Shown here piece by piece: positions 45,340-56,984 of a DNA stretch of 64,000 bases. The translations under genes were made by a program, and so were the position numbers. The stretch covers positions 15,905,670 through 15,969,669 of the forward strand of contig CM069594.1 of NCBI GenBank assembly GCA_035771175.1, written 5' to 3'. Positions within the stretch are counted from its first letter, which is position 1. Each line of letters begins with the position of its first letter. Source of the stretch: Paratinospora sagittata. Lineage: Eukaryota > Streptophyta > Magnoliopsida > Ranunculales > Menispermaceae. A model generated the notes under the pieces. That model was given only the letters and a program-made list of their open reading frames with translations. It had not been told where the DNA came from and did not search any database.

Positions 45340-47326
45340 AATCTGAGCTTCTTCTTCTTTCTCCTCATTTTGAAAACATCAAAAAGATGAGAAACCAACT
45401 TCTTCATTTTTTCTTTCCTTTTCCCTTGTCCTTTTCTTTTCCTTTACCTCTATAATTTCTCATGAAATTTGTAAAATTAGAGTCCTTTGTCTTATTAGAG
45501 TCAAATGTATTAAGAGGATCAGGTTGAGAAAATGATCTCCTGTATATTTCAGCAAGGCCAGTAGAAAACTGTGAAGACATAGAGACACCAACATGTTTAG
45601 GTCAAACATATGTTTTTGGTGGTGGAACAAAAAAAATGTCCTTCTCCTTCAGGTGGTCACATACACCTGGTAGCTTGAGCAATTGGAGCTCTTTCTTTAG
45701 TACTGTCACCAGGTTCAACTAGCAAACCTTCAGGCATATCTGGTCTTTCATGTGGCAACCTAGGCCTTGTGAATGTTGGAGTTGTAGGAGGTTTTGGTAC
45801 TCTAGTACCACTTTCTTTCTAAAGTTCAAACAGTAAGTTGAATCTCCACATATGTTGTGTGAAGAACCACTTAGAGAAATGTAATCTTTTGGAAATAAGC
45901 TTTAACATTTCCTCAATGAATTCTATTACTCCATCCATTCTATCTGCAGCTCTAGTTATTGTGAAAGATAAATCAAGAATAATGGAAGATTAGAAGGGAA
46001 TCCTATTTTCCATGATGGTCATCTTCTGTTTCACGTGGTCAACTGAGAATAAGAGATTTTCAATCTTTCTTGCAGTAATGTTATCTGGTCCTAAAACATT
46101 TGACTGAATTGTGGTCTTCAAGTTCTTTATTTCTTCTAGGACTGGACTGGATCAAAGCAGATGATAGGAGCAGCAGGAGAAATAGTTCTTGAATGCTTCA
46201 AGCTTGTGATTGCATCCATTAAAGATTGCAGTAAACTTGGATTAAATGCCTCTGTTGGAACAAGTGAAGCAGATGGAGTAGTAATGATGGTATTTTTTAG
46301 ACTTGGCACAACATCAAGGATTGGACTTAGCATACTTGAATCAAATGCTATGGTCTGAGTAGGAGTTGGAGTAGCAGCTTGCTGTGATAGTGAAGTTACA
46401 AATTCTCTGATATGCTTCAGTTCTTCCTTCAAGCTATCTAAGCTACTCAGATTAAGACTTGGAGTTGTAGAGTTGGTGGATGGTAGTGAGGATTTCAAAT
46501 TCTCAAATTGTCTTTCTAAAGATCTTATACCATTGCTCACTTTATCGACAATTAGATTGATCCCTTCGGCACATTTCTTGATCTTCTCAGACTCAAATGA
46601 TCTCTGCTCATCAATCATCTTCTTTACTACTGCTAACATAACTGTTCCCTCTTTTTCTTGAGCTTCTTTTATCTTTCTCAGAAAGCTTTCTTCATCAAAC
46701 ATTGTTGAGGGTGGCTGAGATTGAAAAAAATTATCTGCATGATGAATGGGTGAAAACTTATCAGGGAAGTGATCATGATGTGGGGATTGAGTAAGAATTT
46801 TTTTTCCAATTCCTTCTTCCATTTGCACAAGGACATGTGAAGTGGCTTTATCTTGTCCTTCTATTATTTGCTCATGGGGTTCCTTTTCTATTGGAAAATC
46901 CCCTCGAAATGGTAGTTCTGATGGAGTTCTTTCTAAATCCATCATTTCTTCTTCTTCTTGAGCTTGTTATTCATTGACAGGATTTGCTTCTTCCTTATCT
47001 TCAAAAGGTCGAGTAACTACTCCTTGTGGAATAACCTTAAGATGGAACCATCTCTTGGACTGTGATGCATACACATACTTCATCAGTTTCACTAATGTGT
47101 GTCCTATGCAGCCATATCTGTCTAGCTCTTCTAACTCCTCTATATTAAAATCAATACCAGTTGCTGCCATTAGTGGAGTGAGGTACATGCCAAAAGGTAA
47201 TCCAACTCACCTTTTGACAGTAGAGTCAATTACATGAAGAAGAGCATAGGGAAGACTAATCTTCACTCTTTTCAAAACACACCAAGTTAAGAGCAATTCT
47301 AGCTCATTTACATTCCCTCGACTGCC
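45340..47326 (-). pseudogene. B' ORF2, 3' part
   Basis: On the minus strand it begins SRGNVNELELLLTWCVLKRVKISLPYALLHVIDSTVKR. A frameshift is followed by MYLTPLMAATGIDFNIEELEELDRYGCIGHTLVKLMKYVY (47188), the end of the Transposase_32-like region. An acidic region and a 269-codon open stretch (46945-46136) carry FLRKIKEAQEKEGTVMLAVVKK-like charged coils. Ser/Thr/Pro-rich segments and a basic KRKGQGKRKK-like tail near 45420 complete it. The order matches ORF2 of B. Stops and frameshifts at about 46135, 46945-46967 and 47190. Confidence 0.75.
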
Positions 47327-47577
47327 TGTTGGTCTACCCAAGATGGGGGTTAATTGGGTGTGATGGTCAATTTTAAATATCTCTTCCAATTAACTTAGTA
47401 ATATACATAAGTGTATTGGAATTGAATGCAAAACTAGAACACATACTAAATTGCAAACGTGAGACACACTAGATTTATAGTGGTTCAGCCGAGCCTACGT
47501 CCACTACCTAATCTCCCGATTAGGATTTTCTCCATCCACTAACTGATTCTCTTACGGGTGAGAACCAAATCGTTACA

Positions 47578-47970
47578 ACTGGCTTTTTACAGGTTAAAGG
47601 CAAACCTATCCTTTCACTGGCTAAGGAGGAACCAATTTCCTTTTTTCGGGATAAGGAGAAACCCATGTTCTTTTTACGGGATAAGGAAGAACAGTTTTCT
47701 TTTTACGGGATAAGGAAAAACTGTGATCCTTTTACGGGATGAAGAACAACCATTTCTTTTTTCCAGGTTAAGAGATAAACTATTCTTTTACAGGTTAAGG
47801 ATGCACCTATTCTTCCTTATGGGATGAGGAACAACAGTTTCTCTTTTATATGTTAAAATATAACCTATCCTGATACAAGTTAAGGATGCACCTATCCTTT
47901 TACGGGATGAGGATGAACCGGTTTCCTACTTACAGGTGAGGATGAACCTTTTTCTCTTTTACACGTTCAG
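47578..47970 (-). repeat. Leader hairpin array (E type)
   Basis: About ten units reading CCTTTTACGGGATAAGG-like on this strand. On the minus strand they have pyrimidine-rich left arms and complementary right arms around CCCGTAA loops. They are better conserved in the loop than 17927-18315. Confidence 0.78.
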
Positions 47971-48738
47971 AGATAACCTTACATGATTTCAATCCTGAAA
48001 TCATTAAGTAAACTACCTTCACTTGTTCTGGTTGTTTCAGTTCAGAAACACACCAACATTACACCACTAAAAATGTTGGTTCTAGCTGAGTAGAACACTT
48101 TACAATTAAGCTCATTACATAGCATTACAAAGATGTGAAATATGAAATAGGTAATGCTAAGTTGAAATACACTTACAGTCCTTTACGTTTCAATGTTCAG
48201 TATTGCTCAAGGGCAGTTTCAAAAAGCAAGAATGATGTGATATGAAAATCAGTGCTTCTTTGAAAATAATATGATACCAAATAAACATTGATTTGACAAT
48301 TGAAGGACTAGTGTAAATCAAGGACACAAACAATTTTCAAAGTAGATATAAAACATAAATATGAAAACTTCTGGTTCAGTGATCAGTAGTTAACGTAACT
48401 ACATATAGTTCGATACAATATGAAATCAAGTACAACTGTATATCTCAAACTATTTCTCAAATTCTTTCTTTAGCAAGAATGATATCAAGTATGAATCAGT
48501 GCTGAGAATTTGAGTTGATATCAGATCAAATAGATTTTCAAAGATAGAATGAAAATAAGCTTAATATGAAAATCATTTGAATACGTAAAGGTATCAATGA
48601 AAAATACTTTAAAAGTTTAGATAATGAAAAACATTTTGACATAGACTAACTTTCAAAAAGTATTGGCACAATACAAATAGATTGGCAAGTTGTTTGATCC
48701 TAAGTGCTGATATTTACAGACTTAGTGGGATATAACTG

Positions 48739-51283
48739 TGATGCCCCGAAAATCATTTCATCTAGCCCATTACCCAATTGCATTTTTCCCAAACTCTATG
48801 TGTTTGCCTTGATATGTTTGGTGTTTGTTTGATGGTTGTTTAATGTTTGTGTATTTGATGCTTGATAATGTATATAAATATGTGCATTATAAATTGTATA
48901 TGGGCCATGTTAAATTAAAGTATAATGCATGTGTTATTATTTATGCATGGGCCCATTAAACCATGAATTGATATGAGTTAGGATTGATTGAATAAAAGGA
49001 TAAATGAGAATGAAAATTTAGTGTATTAGATGGGTTGGACATTTAAAATACATGGAAGGATGAGATTGGTTAAAGTACATGTGGTTGGTATGGATAGTAT
49101 GAGACCAACACATGTCAAGTTGGTACATGAGACCAACACATGCCAAGTTGGTGCATGAGAATGGACAAGTGTCCCATGCCCCATTTCTCTTCTCCAACAC
49201 ATGTCAAGTTGGTGCATGAGACCAACACATGTCAAGTTGGTGCATGAGAGTGCACAAGTGTCTCATGCCCTATTTCTCTTCTCCAACACATGTCAAGTTG
49301 GTGCATGAGAGTGTACAAGTGTCCCATGCCCCACTTCTCTTCTCTAAGGAAGTCCTACAAAGTGAGATGAGTGGAGGGAAAGGAAAAAAGAAGAGAAAGG
49401 AAAAAAGAAGAGAAAAAAAGAGGAAGTTGCTTTGAGGGAAGTCTCAGCAACATTTTCATCAAAGAGCTGGATCTTGATCATATATGGTCAGATTGATCTC
49501 AAACTTTGTCAGCCATTTCTTATCTTACGGTTATTCATTTTGGTCAGTGGAGATCTTGATTGAAGTTTTCTTCTGAGAGATATAACCTCCCAAACAAAGC
49601 TGGTCGGAAAGTCTAAATTTCTCGCTCAGTTTAGATGAAATTGATAGATCTCCTAAACCTACCGTTGGATGGATATGATATTTCAGAAGATGGTTCACAA
49701 CTACTATTTATGCATTATGAACGGTTGAGATGTTGATGGGTCAAGTATTTTGTGTTATGTAGTCATCTGAGTTCAAGTATTTGTAGCAGGAAAGGAGAAA
49801 TTGTCTGATTAGAGACTTGTTCATCAAAGAGGCTTATCTCTTCGATCCACTGTTGGATTGAGCTGATTTTTGAATAGAAGGTTTACTTCTTAACATACTT
49901 CAATATTTACAGTTGATTTTGTGATTAAATATTTCTGCTGGCAGCTTGATACATCTGAACAAAATATTAAATGGAAAATTGGTAGGTCTTTTGTATTAAA
50001 CCTAAATTTAGAATATGAACTTAGACCTTTCCAAATAGCTTGCATGTCAACTATGTTGACCTAGTTTCCATTGTTGATGAACCCATGATGCAAAATCAGT
50101 GATATTCATGGTTGAACATGGTGACCTTGTGTAAATCGGCAATATGGCCTAGAATCATTGAATTGATGCAATTTATGTCTAATTAAGCATGATTAGGGTT
50201 GATTATGCTACTGATTAGATGGTTGTGACCATCTCATGGGTAAGACCTACTTGTGATAAAATGACCCAATTTGGGCATGTTTATGCCTAAGGAATTGAAA
50301 ATCAATATTTCTGATTAATTGAATGGTTTATTGTATTTTATATATTTTATGTCATCATATCACTTATATATATTGTATGTTGAAAACATGAATGTGTTCT
50401 AATGTTTTGAATGATGTATTGATTTGAGAAAACCTTATGACTTTGGTTGGGCCCATCTATCTGGCTAATAAGGAGACTTAACCTTGTCATAGGAGGGTTT
50501 TAGAAAGGAAATACTTGGGGATGAGAACCGTACGATGAAATAGACGTGCACTAGTAACCCCAATGCATGTGGAATGTAGATCCAAATTGATAGGTTTTTA
50601 CTTGCATCGAACTTATTATAAATGCTTGATATCTATATGTTATGAGCTTTTAATCATGCTACACATTGACATGCATACATGATATTTATTGATGAGTATT
50701 GATAGCATATTTGAATTCTATTCACTGGGCACCATTGGCTCACCCTCATTTTCCTCTTTCAGGTCCTTCTGTCCCAAATCAGGGCAAAGGAGTAGTAATG
50801 TCTTGAGGGCCTTGCCGGCGAGAGAATCCAAGGCCTCGATGTGAGTTGAGAGGCATTTTGATTGAACTGTGTTTTAAATTATGATGTATTATATTTTGGA
50901 CTATGTAATTATAACACTTACCACATTGTAGTATGGGTGAGTTGGGACTTGTTAGATAGACCATGTGAGCATATGACGGTTTTTTTTTTGTACCCATAGT
51001 TTTGAACTTTATGTGTATGTCCATCTTGATGGACTGTAAGGATTATGGTTTTATTTATGGTTCATTTTTATGGATTATCTCTTGTCTTGGATGATTAATA
51101 CGATTAGTAGTTTTGTTTAGTACCATTTTATATTATGCCGTTGTTTGGGATAAGGCTCGTAGGTTCTCAACCATCTCACGGGGGTTGAGGAGTGGTTGGA
51201 GATGCCTACACCGGGCGCCCCGCCCCGGCATTTCGCACGCCATTCCTTGCGGGGTCGGTGGTCTTGGGTGCGGGGTCGCCATA
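48739..51283 (+). mobile_element. G 5' LTR (2545 bp)
   Basis: Starts TGATGCCCCGAAAATC and ends GGGGTCGCCATA (CA changed to TA). It is homologous to the solo LTR 10953-13790. It includes the minisatellite at 49100-49350 and, near the 3' end, GTTGAGGAGTGGTTGGAG with GC-rich sequence before the PBS. Confidence 0.9.
49105..49345. repeat. Minisatellite in G LTR, about five units
   Basis: CAACACATGTCAAGTTGGTG is repeated at about 49108, 49135, 49195, 49224 and 49284, followed variably by CATGAGA and a 30-bp ACAAGTGTCCCATGCCC block. CCAAC and GTTGG flank each ACATGTCAA core, so each unit can form a small hairpin. Confidence 0.82.
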
Positions 51284-51285
51284 GT

Positions 51286-51300
51286 TGGTATCAGAGCCCA
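51286..51300 (+). promoter_or_regulatory. Primer-binding site of G
   Basis: TGGTATCAGAGCCCA follows the LTR after 2 nt and matches the initiator tRNA-Met 3' end. Confidence 0.93.
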
Positions 51301-51484
51301 TGTTTACTAGGTTTGGTTTAGGTGATAGGCTCAAATGACTTTGACCTAGGAATTTGGTGAGAGCTTTAGGTGGTTAAAAAGCTTAAAAGAACTAACTTAA
51401 AAGCCTTACTATCATATTTTCTGTGTGTATTATATGATATGGGTAGTTATGAGGCTTTGTTAATGTTTTAAATTCTTTAATGTG

Positions 51485-52750
51485 TGATGGTTGCTCGTAT
51501 TTCTACTTCTCAATGTCATGAGGAGGAGCGGGAGATTGGGATAGCCACACATAGGGCCATCCGATGATGATCGGATGGTGAGGATGGCGGAGATCATTCA
51601 GGCTCAGGGCCGCTTGATGGCAGCCTAGACTGCACAGATACAGGCGTTGGTGCAGCAGGTCGAGGCTGTTGCTCGACAGTCGCCTCAGACAATACCTTAG
51701 GAGGCGGGCACTAGTGAGGTCGAGGTGGCCAGGGCTAGTGGAGCTGCAGGAGCAACAAGACCTCAGACTGTTGTATCTCAGCCTATGCCTACACCTACTC
51801 CTACTGTTGTGGCGAACCCCACTGATCGGCGGATCAGACTGCTAGAGAAGTTCATGAAGCTGAAGCCTAAGGAATTCACTGGTGGGGTTGACTTGAAGAA
51901 GGCCAAAGATTGGCTGAAGAATGTTGCGAAGATCAGTCGCTTCTTAGAGCTTGATGAGGAGTCTCAGGTCCTATGTGCTGCGCACACACTGGAGAGTGAT
52001 GCAGAGGACTGCTGGCTTTCAGTGCTGGATACAGAGGGGGTAGTGAAGAGTTGGGACACCTTCAAACGGTTGTTCTTACAGGCTTACGTTCCAGAGACTG
52101 AAAGGCAGGCAAAGCAACTCTAGTTTCTAAATCTCGTACAGGGCACCATGTCAATCATGGAGTACGAGCTCAGATTCACGCAACTCGCAGTTTGTGTTCC
52201 TGGGTTAGTTCATACACCGAGTGACAAGATTATGAGGTTCTCTTTGAACCTAAGGCCTGCGATCCGGCAGGTCTTGTCTGTGACGAAGATGACTGATTTT
52301 TCCATAGTGGTCCAGAGCGCCAAACAGTATGAGCTGGCTGAGCGGGTTGATGGTATGTTTACACGGGCAGCTCCGGGTGTACAGACTTCGCAGGCAGAGT
52401 TTGGGGGACAGTTCCAAACTCCATGAAATAAGGGAAAGTGGGGAAAGAAGAGGAAGTATTATGGAGGAACACAATCTGAGGGTGCTCAGAGTGGCGCATC
52501 CCAGATTCAGACTGGTGTGATGACCTCACCAGTGGTTTCCTCTTCGGTCCCTATTCCCATTCAAGCACTGAGCGCAGCGAGACCCCCATTCCCACAGACT
52601 GGTAGCTGAGGCCGAGGAGGCTATGTGGCGAAATCTCAGACTAGATCATCTGCACCCAAGGCTTCGTTCATATGTTATCAGTGTGGACAGGCTGGGCAAA
52701 AGAAGTCAGAGTGTCCGAGTCTTCAAAGGGCTCCAAAATTTGTGTAGCAG
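51485..52750 (+). pseudogene. gag: G gag with altered zinc knuckle
   Basis: Open segments 51725-52123 and 52148-52426 give the Retrotrans_gag core: KLKPKEFTGGVDLKKAKDWL, KISRFLELDEESQV, EDCWLSVLDTEGVVKSWDTF, RLFLQAYVPETERQAKQL, MSIMEYELRFTQLAVCVPGLV. A TAG at 52121 separates the two in the same frame. The knuckle near 52674-52714 reads CYQCGQAGQKKSEC, where the expected His is Gln. Upstream (51485-51724) is an N-terminal part with two TAG stops (51628, 51699). Gag would coat element RNA in the particle; stops make this copy non-functional. Confidence 0.85.
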
Positions 52751-52798
52751 TCCAGTGCCAGAGAGACAGCGAATGCAGCTACTGAGCCAGACCTGACA

Positions 52799-53150
52799 GT
52801 ATCTAGGACCTTGGTGGAAGGTACTCTTATTATTTGTGGTGCTTCGATGCATGTATTATTTGATGTTGGGTCTACATTATCATTCATATCTGGACGCATG
52901 GTAGATAGTTTGCATTTGACTCCCATTAGGGCTAGTGCATGGTTAGTGGTGAGTACTGTAGCCGGGGAGAGGATCTACCCGTACATGATCTGTAGCCAGT
53001 GTGCGGTTCAGGTTGGTGATGTTGAGATGCCTATTGACTTTCGAGTCTAAGAGTTTTTAGATTTTGATGCAATTTTAGGGATGGATTGGCTTGCGGCTTA
53101 TCATGCAGTTGTCGACTGTTCCGCGAAGATAGTCATTTTCTAGATCCTCA
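52799..53150 (+). pseudogene. pol: G aspartic protease region
   Basis: The reading frame runs RTLVEGTLIICGASMHVLFDVGSTLSFIS (cut here), VVSTVAGERIYPYMICSQC, then FDAILGMDWLAAYHAVVDC. The expected active-site triad in this lineage is D-S/T-G; here it is D-V-G (about 52861-52872). TAA stop at 53048 and TAG at 53141. It lies between the gag knuckle and RT and would cleave the polyprotein. Confidence 0.8.
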
Positions 53151-53158
53151 GACACCCA

Positions 53159-53557
53159 GTGTTTACACTACAGGGTAGAGCTTCAGACCAGACGGTCACG
53201 AGGGGTAGATTTTTGACTGATGGAGATAGGGAGATTTTGGCTGGGTTAGTTCCTGATGAGGAAGAGACTAGTAAGGTGATACTTGAGGATATTGCCATTG
53301 TTAGGGACTTTCCAGATGTGTTCCCTGCGAATCTTCCAGGATTACCATCGAAGAAAGATATCGATTTCATCATTGAACTAGTCCCTGGCACGAAGCCTAT
53401 CTCCATGGCACCATATAGAATGGTGCCAGCTGAGTTGAGAAAGTTGCAGAAACAACTTGAGAAGTTATTGGCTAAGGGCTTCATTTGCCCGAGCGTGTCA
53501 CCCTGGGGAGCTCCAGTTCTTTTTGTGAAAAAGAAATATGGGAGCTTGTGGTTGTGA
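53159..53557 (+). pseudogene. pol: G reverse transcriptase N-terminus (core deleted)
   Basis: 132 codons carry the chromovirus linker VFPANLPGLPSKKDIDFIIE, the segment KPISMAPYRMVPAELRKLQK and GFICPSVSPWGAPVLFVKKK. It stops at GSLWL, where the family continues with a VDYRQLN motif. The palm domain with the catalytic YxDD box is absent. The break carries the 10-bp direct repeat TGACTAGGCT at 53555-53564 and 53572-53581, consistent with repair-associated deletion. Confidence 0.88.
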
Positions 53558-53574
53558 CTAGGCTACGCCTATGA

Positions 53575-54171
53575 CTAGGCTCACCCAGAAAGATGTGTCC
53601 TTTGTATGAACTGAAGAGTGTGAGAATGTCTTTTTAGAGCTGAAGAAAAAATTGACATCTGCGCCAGTGTGGATTTTGCCAGCGCCTGATCAGGAGTTGG
53701 TTATCTATACTGATGCCTCTCGTATCGGCTTGGGTTGTGTGTTGATACAGAAGGATAGGGTCATTGCTTATGCATTGAGGCACTTGAAGGTGCATGAAAA
53801 GAACTATCATGTTCATGACTTAGAACTGGTCGTAGTGGTTCTTGCTCTGAAGATTTGGAGGCATTATCTTTATGGTGAGAAATTCACTTTGTATTCTGAC
53901 CACAAGAGCCTCAAGTACTTGTTCTCTCAGAAGGAATTGAACATGAGGTAGAGAAGGTGGTTAGAGCTCCTTAAAGACTATGATTTTACATTGGAATACC
54001 ACCCTGGTAAAGCCAATGTAGTGGCTGATGCATTGAGCAGGAAGCGGGTAGAGACAATTATGGTATCACGCCAGATGTCTCAAGAGTGGAGACTACTTGA
54101 GGCGGCTACAGTGATGAGTATATGTACTACCCCTTCAGATCAGATTGTGATATGTGCTCAGATGAGGGCTT
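53575..54171 (+). pseudogene. pol: G RNase H domain
   Basis: It begins after the RT deletion at TRLTQKDVSFV and continues [15 protein letters not shown]. The RNase H core follows: [60 protein letters not shown], then LLKDYDFTLEYHPGKANVVADALSR. Asp of TDAS, Glu of LEL and Asp of SDHK are retained. TGA at about 53608 and TAG at 53949 are in frame. It removes RNA from the RNA:DNA hybrid during replication. Confidence 0.88.
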
Positions 54172-54191
54172 AGCCTACACAGGTACAGGAG

Positions 54192-54604
54192 GTGATTGAC
54201 CAACAGAGACTTGGTGTTGATTATGTGATGTACAAGTCTTGGGTTGAGAGCAGTGATTTTACTAATTGGCACGTGTCATCTGATGGTGCCTTGAGATTTT
54301 GGGGATGTTTATGGGTTCCCGCAGATCCACGACACAGACAGAGTGTGCTCCAAGAGGCTCACAAATCTCATTATGCTATTCATCCTGGCAGAACCAAAAT
54401 GTATCATGATATGAAAAGGATGTATTGGTGGCCCGACATGGAGAGAGAGATAGCTCAGTTCATTCAAAGGTGTGAAATCTGTCAGAGAGTCAAAGCTGAG
54501 CATCAGAGGCCTGGAGGGCAGATGCAACCACTTGCCATTCCTAAGTGGAAGTGGGGGCATGTCACTATGGACTTTGTTGTGGGATTACCCAACACCCCGA
54601 GGTG
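54192..54604 (+). pseudogene. pol: G integrase N-terminal part, truncated
   Basis: 137 codons contain the HHCC zinc-binding region (HKSHYAIHPGRTKMYHDMKR, then WWPDMEREIAQFIQRCEICQ) and the start of the catalytic core (WKWGHVTMDFVVGLP) with its first Asp. The core is cut after LPNTPR by E LTR sequence. A TAG at 54171 separates it from RNase H in what should be one polyprotein. Confidence 0.88.
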
Positions 54605-55190
54605 ACATTTAGCATGTCGCTAAATCATTAGCATCTTGGAATATTCATCAAAAACAGTTTTGACTTGCGATTAAATATTTGATAAATGCGAATAAAAACT
54701 CAGTATATTTTAAATTAAATATATAAAATGAAATCATATGAAATACCGGAAAACATATGATCAAAACATGCAAATTTGAAAAACATATGCAGATGATTTA
54801 TGCATGGTTTTGAAGAACATTTTGAGCAATAACAATTAGAGAAAGATATACCTTAAATACTTTGTAAGAGCTTTGCGCGGAGTTGAATGACTTGAACGTT
54901 CATTGAGAGATGTAGACTTGAAGCTTGATCGAATCGTTCGAGTGAAGTGATCTTGAAATCATGATGTGATTGTTGAAGTCCTTTTAATTGACACGAACTT
55001 GGCCGTTGGATGTGATCTTTGAGTTCCTTGATCGAGCCGTTCCTTGGCTTTTTGCTTTCTTTAGGTGCTTTGATGAAATCTTGATACACGCACGCTTAGC
55101 ACCGAAAAGTACTATGTTTGTGATCATCAAAATATACTTTATCACAATATATTTTGGGACGAGCTAAGTGATGAACCGTATAGGTTAACA

Positions 55191-55970
55191 TTGCCTACTC
55201 TAGGCTGGATAATGTGGGACACAATATTGTGGATTATCCTAGGAATGAGCTCAAAAGATTGGTTAGTGAGTTTGCTATCAACAGTTTTGTGATCCTTCTT
55301 CCTAGAACAGAAATTCAGAGCAACCACATTATTGTAACCTTGAAACTGAATTCCCTTTTTGGTATGGTTAATGATAGGGACATCATCGGGTAAGGAAAAG
55401 GTAGTCATGAAGTATAGAGGTGATATTTCAATATACTTTCCCTTAACTTCAGATTTCCTCACTAATCCACTCTTAGATTTCTTTTAAAGATTTTTGTAGA
55501 ATTTCTTCACAAGATTAGGATACCATTTGTTCTGGTATGACAGGAATAAAACCCATCCTTAGAACTCAAAATGGGGTAATATATTTAAATGGGCTCTAGC
55601 AAAAGAAAGAAAAGTCTACACAATGACCTACAATCATAGATCTGGTATAAAGTTTTTCAACTTTTTTTTTCCTAGACTTTCTGATTATGGGAATGGAAGT
55701 AGAGGGTCTAGGCTGAGAGGTTTTAGCAGGGACAAAACTTGCATCAACTTGTGAGGGCTGTGCATTGGAGGTTGTGGGCATTTCAGGTGTTGCCGTTGGC
55801 TCAGGCTGAGCTTCAGCTCGTCTTTGACATACTCTTCTCGATGGTGAAGGAGATGGAGAAGAGGTTCTCTTCCTAGTTGAGTGGGAAGGAAGTTTCTTCA
55901 TCTTGGGAGCCACGATAGTTAAAGGTTCAAACTGAAGAAAAGTGAGATTCCTAGGGTTCTCTGAACCCAA
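55191..55970 (-). pseudogene. B' ORF2, 5' part
   Basis: The frame runs through ITIVAPKMKKLPSHSTRKR-like sequence (shown in part). The codon matching the B ATG (MAPK) is GTG at 55913-55911, so the original start seems lost. A basic, Pro/Ser-rich N-terminus is followed by RSMIVGHCVDFSFF, frameshifts, then the block VKGKYIEISPLYFMTTFSLP and IIHNIVSHIIQPRVG (to 55191), matching ISPRFFSEAFSLP and IIHNIITHIIQP of B. It is interrupted by the E LTR. Confidence 0.7.
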
Positions 55971-56984
55971 AATTGACCAAGAATGAAGATTTTCACCTTT
56001 TGATGCAAGGAATTAGTAGAAATTTGCGGCAAGGAGATAGGGATTGCAGAACCGAGTGAAGAACATAGTTTCTTCTTCTTTCAGTAGCATCCTTCTAGGG
56101 CAGATGAATGAGATGTGAAGCACGAAAATCCCCTTTTATATGTTTATATTCCTAGCATACATGAGTGTCCTACTTAAGCATTAGAGCTCTAACACAAACA
56201 CACTCAAGTTCTCCAGCGCTTTTGAAATGGCTTGGTTGTTTCGTGAACACTTACCCAGTAACGTCCTGCTACATGTTAGCATCCTCTTGAGTTAAGTGAC
56301 AGTTTTGCTCTTTGTCAATTTAACCCTTCTAGGAGCGCCCTTATGTGCATTAGCGTCCTCCTGGACACTTAACAACTTGAAATCTAGTTTCTCCATTTTC
56401 ATACTGATTTTGAATTTTTTTAATTTATTTTTTTGTTTTGCTCAGTCATTCCATACAATCAATCATCAATAGTAATCATTCTCACATGGATAAATCATTA
56501 ATCATCATTTGTTGTGAAAGCTCAACATAGTTCATTTGAACAATCATATATTCAAATATTTCAACATTTAAGATCAACATGATATGTTATGACAAATTAA
56601 TTCATCATGACAATTACTGAAAAGATGTAAGAGCATGATCAAGCACATCAGTAATCATTAAAAGATAAGTTAGATATACCTTAGCTGATAAGAATTTCAC
56701 TTTAAGGTACCTCAAAATCTTCAATTTGAGCAGTTTTTTTTCTCTTGCAAAGAAATGAACTACAGTTGATCAACTTTTTGAATTTGGATCTCCATTTTGT
56801 TTTTTGTGATCTTGCTGAGATTTCAACAGGAACTTTCTCGTCTTCAGCTTGAATTATTGTTATGGGAGCACTCGAGGATGTTGAAGATCCTTCTTCATTC
56901 CTTCGATTTTATCAATGTTGGCATTTCTTCCTCATCAAGTTCACCGTGCATTTCTACTTGGTATATTTGACATTGTATCCTCTC
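55971..56984 (-). other. B' spacer between gag and ORF2
   Basis: Non-coding. It contains a small cluster of the U3 GC-rich words at 56165-56370 (AGTGTCCTAC, AACGTCCTGC, AGCATCCTC, GAGCGCCCTT, AGCGTCCTCC). The same position relative to ORF2 as in B (22085-22330) suggests a conserved feature rather than chance. The rest shows no recognisable feature. Confidence 0.6.

Larger units (their letters stand above)
48739..54604 (+). mobile_element. G element (Ty3/gypsy chromovirus), 3' truncated
   Basis: 5' LTR 48739-51283, PBS at 51286, then gag, protease, RT N-terminus, RNase H and integrase in chromovirus order. It is cut in the integrase core at 54604 by E LTR sequence. Internal stops, a deletion of the RT core and altered protease and zinc-knuckle residues make it inactive. 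The lineage looks Tekay/Del-like by protein motifs. Confidence 0.9.
47327..55190 (-). mobile_element. Solo E-family LTR carrying a truncated G element
   Basis: On the minus strand it starts TGTTAACCTATACGG (55190) and ends GGGTAGACCAACA (47327). Flanks CTGCC (47322-47326) and TTGCC (55191-55195) are a 5-bp TSD with one change. E sequence survives at 47327-48738 and 54605-55190. About 1 kb in the middle is lost at the G junctions. It includes the hairpin array at 47578-47970. Confidence 0.87.

Noticed and set aside
53140..53484. 114-codon minus-strand frame opposite G pol
   Set aside because: Shadow of the plus-strand RT region, which has recognised motifs.
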